Assembly (NCBI RefSeq): GCF_019112545.1
Contig: NW_025064899.1
Coordinates: 385,625-449,624 of the forward strand
DNA length: 64,000 nt
DNA from: Guyanagaster necrorhizus
Lineage: Eukaryota > Basidiomycota > Agaricomycetes > Agaricales > Physalacriaceae
Reading direction: 5' to 3'
A program made the translations under genes and the position numbers. Shown piece by piece: positions 57,443 to 64,000 of this stretch. The notes under the pieces were generated by a model, which searched no databases, was not told where the DNA came from, and worked only from the letters and a program-made list of their open reading frames with translations. The first letter of the stretch is position 1. Every line of letters begins with the position of its first letter.

Positions 57443-60383
57443 TGGGTTTAGTTAGAGAAAACTGAATGCATGCACATCAGGCTTTCAGGATGGAGGGTTC
57501 ATAGATTGTTGTGCATGCAGATGCCAAGATGGAAAGATAGACCAGTGACCAAGAGTCTTTATATGTGCATGTGCCAGAGTATCAGTAGAAAAAATAAGAT
57601 TAGAATGAAAAATGAATAACACAGTAGCTTACTCAGTAGTTGCTTATCCTTGAAATGTGAGAATTTCACCTGAAAATTCTTAGTGAGAGCTGCACATTAA
57701 TGAGATGATTATTTACATTATTGCTGGATAATTTGATGACAGAGTAGATCTGTGGGTGGTTGTCAGTGCAGCAAGAGAAAAGGACAGGCTGAAGCTGATG
57801 TCTTTTAACCTCTGGCTTTTCTTTCTCCTGCTCATGGTGAGCTTCTTCAGTGGGGGTCTTATTGGATTTAGCTTCAGAACTCCACTGGGGGGCAGGCATG
57901 AAGGAGAAAAAGAAGGACATGATGGTGATAGTGGAATCAGGAGAATTTGCAATAAACAACTTGACTTTATCCTGCTCACTAACAATGTGCTGATTTACAC
58001 CATCACATTTCTCTGTTCCAGATATTCTGTGAGTCCATCAGGTGAGGCTTTTTTTGCTCTATTCCTGGATGCTGAGTGTCAATACTGAATTTTTCAGATA
58101 TGTAAACAATTCATTGCACTGACAAGACTACCAATCATATGGATCAATGCCCATGAACTTCATATTCTGTCAAATGACTATCCTTTTCTGCTTGATAATA
58201 GATATTGAATAGCACATGCCATATGTATACTGACTCACATCACAATGGCTTGCTGACCTTTCTTATCATCTAAAACTGAGATGATGCTCACTGGATTGCC
58301 TGTATTAGAGATCAAATTCATACCAGGATGAGGACACAACATATCCTTATGGTTGTTGACCACATCCAAGGGGATACAGTTAGTCCTAATGATCTGAAAC
58401 ATCATGCAGGCATACAAGTGCTCAAAATGGATCTCATGTTGGAAAGATATTGGATTCATGAATGTGAAGATTAATGGTAGCCCAGAGTCTGAAGCTATTG
58501 TTACAGTTGTATTGTGAGCAACCTGTTAATCTGGTAAACAAGCACTGATTTCTATAGATCATAGAAAATTGTGCTCCTGCACTTGAATGATAGTAGATAA
58601 TTGCATGAAATCTACTCCATCAAGATCAACCTCTGCCTCATCACTCTTGTCAGTGATATCCTAGCATTAATCCATCACTGCTCTATCATGCTCTTCTACA
58701 ACTTGAAGGTTGATGAGCAAACATACTTTGACATGCTGTTTGACCACTGCATTCAAATCATCTTAACTCCATCCACTATCCTCATAGTGTGTGCCAACTC
58801 TATCACTTGTTATTCTCTCACATCTTCCACTTGTCTCTGCACACACTCCTTTGGCTGGGTCAATGGTGCCAGCACAATCTCTGCATCCATTCTCATAACC
58901 TCTGACTGAATTTCCTCCGGCTCTATACCCTCTCCTCCTTTCCACCAATGCTCATCAGCAAGATATCTTACAATCATAGCTTGATCTAATATCCAAACAT
59001 GTTTCTCAGCAAATGGGATATCACAGTTTGAATATGCCTCTCTGAGCATGTCTTCATTTTTAATTGAGAGAACTGTTGTGAGACCTTTATGGCTGTCTTT
59101 TCTAGTCTGCTTAATAATCCAAAGGATGTCCACATTCACAAGATCTGCCTGAATACCCTTGATATAGAATACAAGACTGGTATGCTCCAGTTATACACCA
59201 GTTATATCAATATCCAGTATTTACATATATTTGTTCTTACTATATAAGATACTATGACACCAGAGACAATGTCTTTGACAGATAAGGCAAATTCAATTTT
59301 TATTATTGCTATTTTACCAAAAAGTGACTTTTGTGTTATTTTTAAAAATCAGAAATCAACTATCTTAATTGGGATTATCAAAATCCATTGACTCTGTGGA
59401 AGCCTTTCCAATGTGCTGATACAAATGTGTATGAACAATCAATGATTGAAGTTGTTCATTTTTCATTGAACATCTTATTTAAGATGGTAATCAGGTGGAA
59501 ATTATTTTACAGACACTTGAGGCAGTATCAGCCTTATTCTCTAAGCACTGACAGAGAAGTAGTTGCTAAAGGAATACCATGTATAAAAAGTGAGTATTAC
59601 AAGCATGATTACTATGTAACATTAATTAATAGATACATACAACACATACATATAGTACAAGTCTCCAATAAAAGACTGAACAATCCTGAACAAATGTGAA
59701 AAAGAATTTCAGCTTGAAGGGCTGACACAGATGCTGACTTTGCTAGTATCTATGGAACATGTGTAATTGGTTCTGTGACAGTTAGAAGTCTATTTCTATT
59801 TTGAAATGATAGCTTGATGGTGAATTTCAAATATGATAACAAAGCAGATCATTGAGCTTTGATAATGAGCTTAGTCAGGCTATTGCCTAAATAGATGAGG
59901 AATGATATTAAGGGTCCTTTGTGCTTAATGTTGATGAGTTTGATTGTTTACATTCCATCCATTTTCTGTACACTTACAGAATTGCATCACAGGCTCTCTG
60001 TGTGTGTGGTTTCCAGGGTACTTCTGCCATGATTGAGGCTCCAATTTTGTCCTTTCTTTTGTACCATTCCTACCAAAGGAATTGAGACAACAATACCTGG
60101 TTTTCAGGTCAGTTACTCCTTCATTTCAGATGATTATATGTCTCACTTCTGGAATGCAGAATAGCATACCTTGAGAAACTCAGTGAGCTTCATATGGTGT
60201 AATTCCCTGTAAATTGATACCCTTTCACATAATGAGCTTCTCCAACTCACCATAGATCATTTTAGATTGTATATCTGTATATTGGACTAATACAAACCAC
60301 CATATCTTCAAATCTTCTGCATGTGCTCCATGACAATGGACTGAGAGACAAGAACTCAGTTCTGCTGCTTGAGGAACCTACAT
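57443..60383. other. CpG-depleted relic block (2), likely decayed retroelement
   Basis: About 2.9 kb with only one CpG seen (near 58918) between normal CpG-containing flanks. The minus strand 59139-58600 reads as a mostly continuous frame (KDSHKGLTTVLSIKNEDMLR, then EAEVDLDGVDF) broken by TGA/TAG/TAA codons that could come from CGA or CAA/CAG codons. The hydrophilic, gag-like composition suggests a LINE-like ORF1 relic, but no zinc knuckle or reverse transcriptase motif was found. Confidence 0.6.
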
Positions 60384-61013
60384 TCCGTCGCAGCGTGGTT
60401 GGCGCTCCACTCCATAGGCTTAATTCAAGCACCTGCGATCCCTTTTTATGTTCAAAAGATAAGTTCTTTTCGATACCACCTAGGAGTCAGGTCGGTTGAT
60501 ACGTGCCGTGCATGCCTGTTTCGGCACGGCGTTCATGCCCTGTAGTTATATTGATGACCTTGGATCCTCATTATGCGAAGAAACTGACGTATGCATTGGC
60601 AAAGCCCATATAAACGACGCGCTGCAGAGTTTAGATGCTGGGCGTCACGAGTATATTCCCTGTGCAGACATACTGGTGCAACGTTAATACGGGCTCGTAG
60701 CATCCGCCGAATTAGCCAAAACCTTCATGTTTTCAACCTGCCTCTGGTCTTGCGATAGTCGGGATAACAACATTGAACGAGTCGCTCAGGTTCAAAGATG
60801 TCTTACAGTCCCACGCATTGATAATATAAGGGAAATATCATCCACAGCGGGTAACGCCATAGGCCAGATATTTACCGCTCATTTTCAACCTCAATCATAT
60901 TGGCGGCATAGAAGAATTCGTGAAAAAAGGCTGCTTCGAATCGTTGCTCTGAACGAATGGGTACCTAAGACTAACCAGCCGCTATATGGTAAATGCTCTG
61001 ATTAATGTTCTAT
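60384..61013. other. Short unrecognised frames
   Basis: Two + frames (60496-60687 and 60727-61005) have natural-looking composition but no known motif. CpG frequency is normal again. They could be exons of one unknown gene or relics. Confidence 0.35.
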
Positions 61014-61898
61014 TTAAGAAACGAATGAGGGACCGGGACAACTCATGAAAAATCTTCTGAAAACGTCCAAGTGACGCCATTCGAAATTTGTGTACTTCAT
61101 CCCAAATGGATCTCTCAGGAGTATCAAAGCAATGACTGGGCCGTACCATATTTTCCGTGGCTCAAGAGAACTGGTAAGGCTGGCAATCATGTAATTCGCA
61201 GAAATGCCTAGCTGCGTTCCGTTCTTGTGGTACCAAAGCTCAAAAGGCGGGTCGTCCCCTCGTGCAGCAACCCTTCGACAGGCGAGCTTATCCCGAGGAA
61301 AGAAGTCATCCAGCTGCGGTATACAGTCCAGTATCTCGACGTCGGTCACCTGTCGGGATAGGAACGTGAGAGGAACTTCTATAGGATCAGAACCTAAGGC
61401 CTTTATTTTCAGTTTGAAAATACGAGGAACGAGGTGAAGACGCACGGTCTTGGCGAAATATGAGACCTCCAATACTGTTGCTCCATAGATACCGAGATCC
61501 TATTTCCGGGTCGGGTCTTGGAAAATAATCGAGAATTCCGTGTTGTAGATGTGGGGCTTCGATGAAATGGCTTTCATAGTACTGGACTCACGATTTTCGG
61601 TTCTTCGTTTGTAGGAAAATATTCGATGCCACGTACCACTTCTATGCATCTTGGAAGGCACCAGAATTCTCCACACTCACATATAGCGATGGGTTGCAAG
61701 GCGCGCAAGGCGACGTCCATTGATCCGCAGCCGTGGCAGAGGGATATCATAGACATAATTTCGTGATATACAGTAGTCTCGTGGTAGAGTCGATAAGGTG
61801 TGAATGATAGTGTCCGTAATGTTAAGACTCGAAAAAGGCGGTTTGAGTGCGGGATCGCCCATACGCGTTGTAGTAGACCGTTTAGATTTGAGAATCAA
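61014..61898 (-). CDS. Unrecognised protein
   Basis: The minus strand has a probable first exon from 61898 (MILKSKRSTTTRMGDPALKP, then NITDTIIHTLSTLPRDYCIS and YDIPLPRLRINGRR), a middle part near 61650-61500 with donor/acceptor-like sites, and a long last exon. The last exon reads VLEVSYFAKTVRLHLVPRIF, KALGSDPIEVPLTFLSRQVT, CIPQLDDFFPRDKLACRR and WYGPVIALILLRDPFGMKYT, ending at 61014. It is amphipathic with no signal peptide or clear membrane helix. I know no family for it. The reading looks genuine because the last frame is 152 codons without an equal on the opposite strand. Confidence 0.5.
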
Positions 61899-62432
61899 CG
61901 TGGGACCCTGAATTTATATAGGCCAGTGAAAAGCGGTGCGACTCGATCAGAGTAACAACAAACTCAACACAATGTCTTGAAGGAGAAATAGGTGTGTATG
62001 CGAAATCTTGAACTCCCTTTTTTAATCGCCTTTAATTCCCACCCGAAAAATTCTTCTGACAAGCACTGAATCGGGGCTTCATATAGTGTACCGTGGCAGA
62101 GCATATCACGTAATCAAATGCATATGCAAATGTCATTTCATTCCACCTCAGCGTTTCGCTTGTATCATTACTGTTCCGAAGCCTGGGTGGCGAGTCAGGC
62201 GGCAGGTGCATTGGATACCATACTCTTGCCTATGACTCGACTTGAAATCCGAAGTCATTTCGGAGCCGTTTGCTCTGACTCCATCGGTGTTCAAACTAGC
62301 CGTTAATTTGTCGACAGAGTAGTTGCTGCACTCGACTTTGCCGTTAAGCTGAGATAAGCTGAGTAGTCATCCACTAATTTGGTAGTAGATTAATACCTTT
62401 CAGCAGGCTAATGCTCATGCTGTGTTGCCATG
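61899..62432. other. Intergenic
   Basis: Upstream region of the unrecognised minus gene. A 62-codon + frame (62118-62306) is not supported. Confidence 0.45.
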
Positions 62433-64000
62433 ACGTATTATATCTATGGATCTGCACCATACTCATATACAGGTATGACTGTCAACTATATGGATTGTAT
62501 GCAGATACAGATATCCCATACTTGCAAATGTACAGAAGAAATATAGGAGCTATACAGTCCAGTATGGTGATAATTATGCCTGTATTATGGGTATATGACT
62601 GTACCTTTTTCAAGAGCCTGCAAAACTGATCCAGACACATTTGTGAGATATGAGACCAGAAAAAACAGCAAACCAAAGACTTGCATAGAAGGCAAAGGCA
62701 TTAGAGGATGAAGTGAGAAGAATCCTGCATGTCTCTCCACTTCAGAGGGGAAGTCAGGGGGGCATTTTGGTGAGATACCTTTGCACTACAGTGATGGGCT
62801 CCTATATCTATCAGACCTATGTCAAACTAGGAAAGGATTAGCCATGAACAGAAGGCAAGAATAAGAGGGCAATGCCACAGTAAATTTCTTGACTCAAACT
62901 TCTGCTGTGTGGAGTGAAATGGCTAGTGATATATTGCATATTGACTAAGGAGATCATTTCAGAAGAGATAATCATAATCTGGAGATAGAGAGTTAGAAAG
63001 TAATAAGTGAAAGAAATATCAAGCTGCAAGCAGTGGGCAAACACAAGGGTAACAGAGAATAGAACAGTCAGAATGGTTGTTGATGTGGCAGCTCTGGAGA
63101 AAGGAGGTCATGCAATCAATCAGCCAGTTGATGCCATTTTGAGATCCAATGACATCACTTGGATATCCATATATATAGCTGTGCATGGCTGTGTTTTGTA
63201 CAGGTTGTATGGGTGCAGTCCATACCATATATCAACCCATATAGTTGTCATCAAGATCAAGCATGGTGACATGCCCTCAATGTGTTCATGCATGTAATTT
63301 TGTGAATTCTGAGAATATATCAAGCATATTCAGGTCTACAATGCATACAAGACTGTTATGACTTGTGCATGAAGAAAAAGTATGATTGCATGTGAAGGAA
63401 CAATATGACTGCATGCAAAGGAATATGGTGACTGTGTGCAAAGGCCATTATAATTGGCATGTGATGAAATGAGACTCAGCATTATATCTGGCTGAAGTGA
63501 TGATTAGTGAAGTGCATGACTTGGTAGAAGAGCAATACTAGTGGGGTCCTACTGCACATGAAGTCCCAGCACTTAGCACTGAATGCACTGATATCAGCAT
63601 AGAGATATGTGCTAAAAATAGAAAGAAAATGATTGGAATAATAATTGGAGCTAAGATCAACACTTTGCATCACAGTGATTGATAACATATAGACATGTAG
63701 CAGAGAGAAAGACATGCTCTGGACCAGAGGTATGAGGCATGGCCATATAAACCTGAATAGTTGAACAACCAGCCAAAAGTGATGATACTAGAGCCAAATG
63801 GTGGTCAGGAGAGATAAATCTAGTGGTCAGGAACAAATACCATGCAAGTACTAGTTACTCTGAGATAAAAAAAACAAAGAGACTTGTGAGTGGTGATGTG
63901 CTTGGTAACAGCTAAGTGACTAAGAGAAGTGAATGAGGAATGAACTCTCAAACACCAACACCTAACCACTCAATACACAATCACCAAATACAGTTGAGGT
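62433..64000. other. CpG-depleted relic block (3), continues past the window
   Basis: I saw no CpG from 62433 to the right edge, while TG and CA are frequent. No frame makes sense. At 63378-63445 there are three approximate tandem units of the form tatga-tgcatg-aaagga. It probably belongs to the same class of methylated, decayed transposon DNA as the blocks at 29.8 and 57.4 kb. Confidence 0.65.
63378..63445 (+). repeat. Three approximate short tandem units
   Basis: Units read roughly tatgattgcatgtgaagga, tatgactgcatgcaaagga and tatggtgactgtgtgcaaagg. They differ mainly by C/T and A/G changes, as expected for decay after duplication. Confidence 0.5.

Noticed and set aside
1..64000. CRISPR arrays, bacterial operons or phage modules
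   Set aside because: Intron-rich eukaryotic genes throughout; no regularly spaced repeats with unique spacers were seen.

Overview
The window reads as nuclear DNA of a filamentous basidiomycete, most likely an Agaricomycete such as a polypore. Coding frames are cut by many 45-60 bp introns with GT(A/G)NGT donors. The recognisable proteins are typical Agaricomycete families: DUF6533 and DUF6534 membrane proteins, expanded cytochrome P450s, a fungal rhodopsin-like 7TM protein, a GH28 polygalacturonase, a MYND protein and an MLKL-NTD pseudokinase. There are no operons and no convincing tRNA or rRNA. All calls come from reading the sequence; no database search was run.

Layout, left part. 1-5.1 kb holds a DUF6534 relic, a DUF6533 gene (+) and a DUF6534 gene (-). 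Between them lies a small tandem repeat in which one copy carries a perfect intron-like insert. 8.5-10.9 kb is a P450 gene (-) with a GC-AG intron next to its heme motif. 11.7-19.0 kb holds two tandem SLAC1/TehA-type anion transporters (-) and a scrap of a third. Between them sits a pseudogene of a carboxymuconolactone decarboxylase-like (CMD-like) gene whose two halves point in opposite directions; the intact parent lies at 28.7-29.6 kb. 20.2-20.8 kb encodes a small cysteine-rich protein. 21.13-21.70 kb is a non-autonomous hAT-like element with a perfect 8-bp target duplication. 22.7-25.3 kb is a second P450 and 26.5-27.9 kb the rhodopsin-like protein.

Layout, right part. 32.1-34.5 kb is an allantoate-permease-like MFS transporter with micro-exons. 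36.8-40.8 kb is compact and housekeeping-like: a mitochondrial carrier (-) divergent from a MYND protein (+), then a CCCH zinc-finger protein (+). 40.9-50.0 kb is the most interesting stretch. An MLKL-NTD/pseudokinase gene (+) is flanked by two copies of a 1.2 kb segment carrying a caspase-like (C14) gene. The left copy is truncated and frameshifted, the right one intact, and a decayed G-protein alpha relic lies between. This looks like a fungal regulated-cell-death or allorecognition neighbourhood. 52.3-54.2 kb is an endopolygalacturonase, and 61.0-61.9 kb an unrecognised gene.

Three blocks (about 29.8-31.4, 57.4-60.4 and 62.4-64.0 kb) have almost no CpG and look like methylated, deamination-decayed transposon DNA. 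The other gene-free stretches hold only short open frames I could not support.
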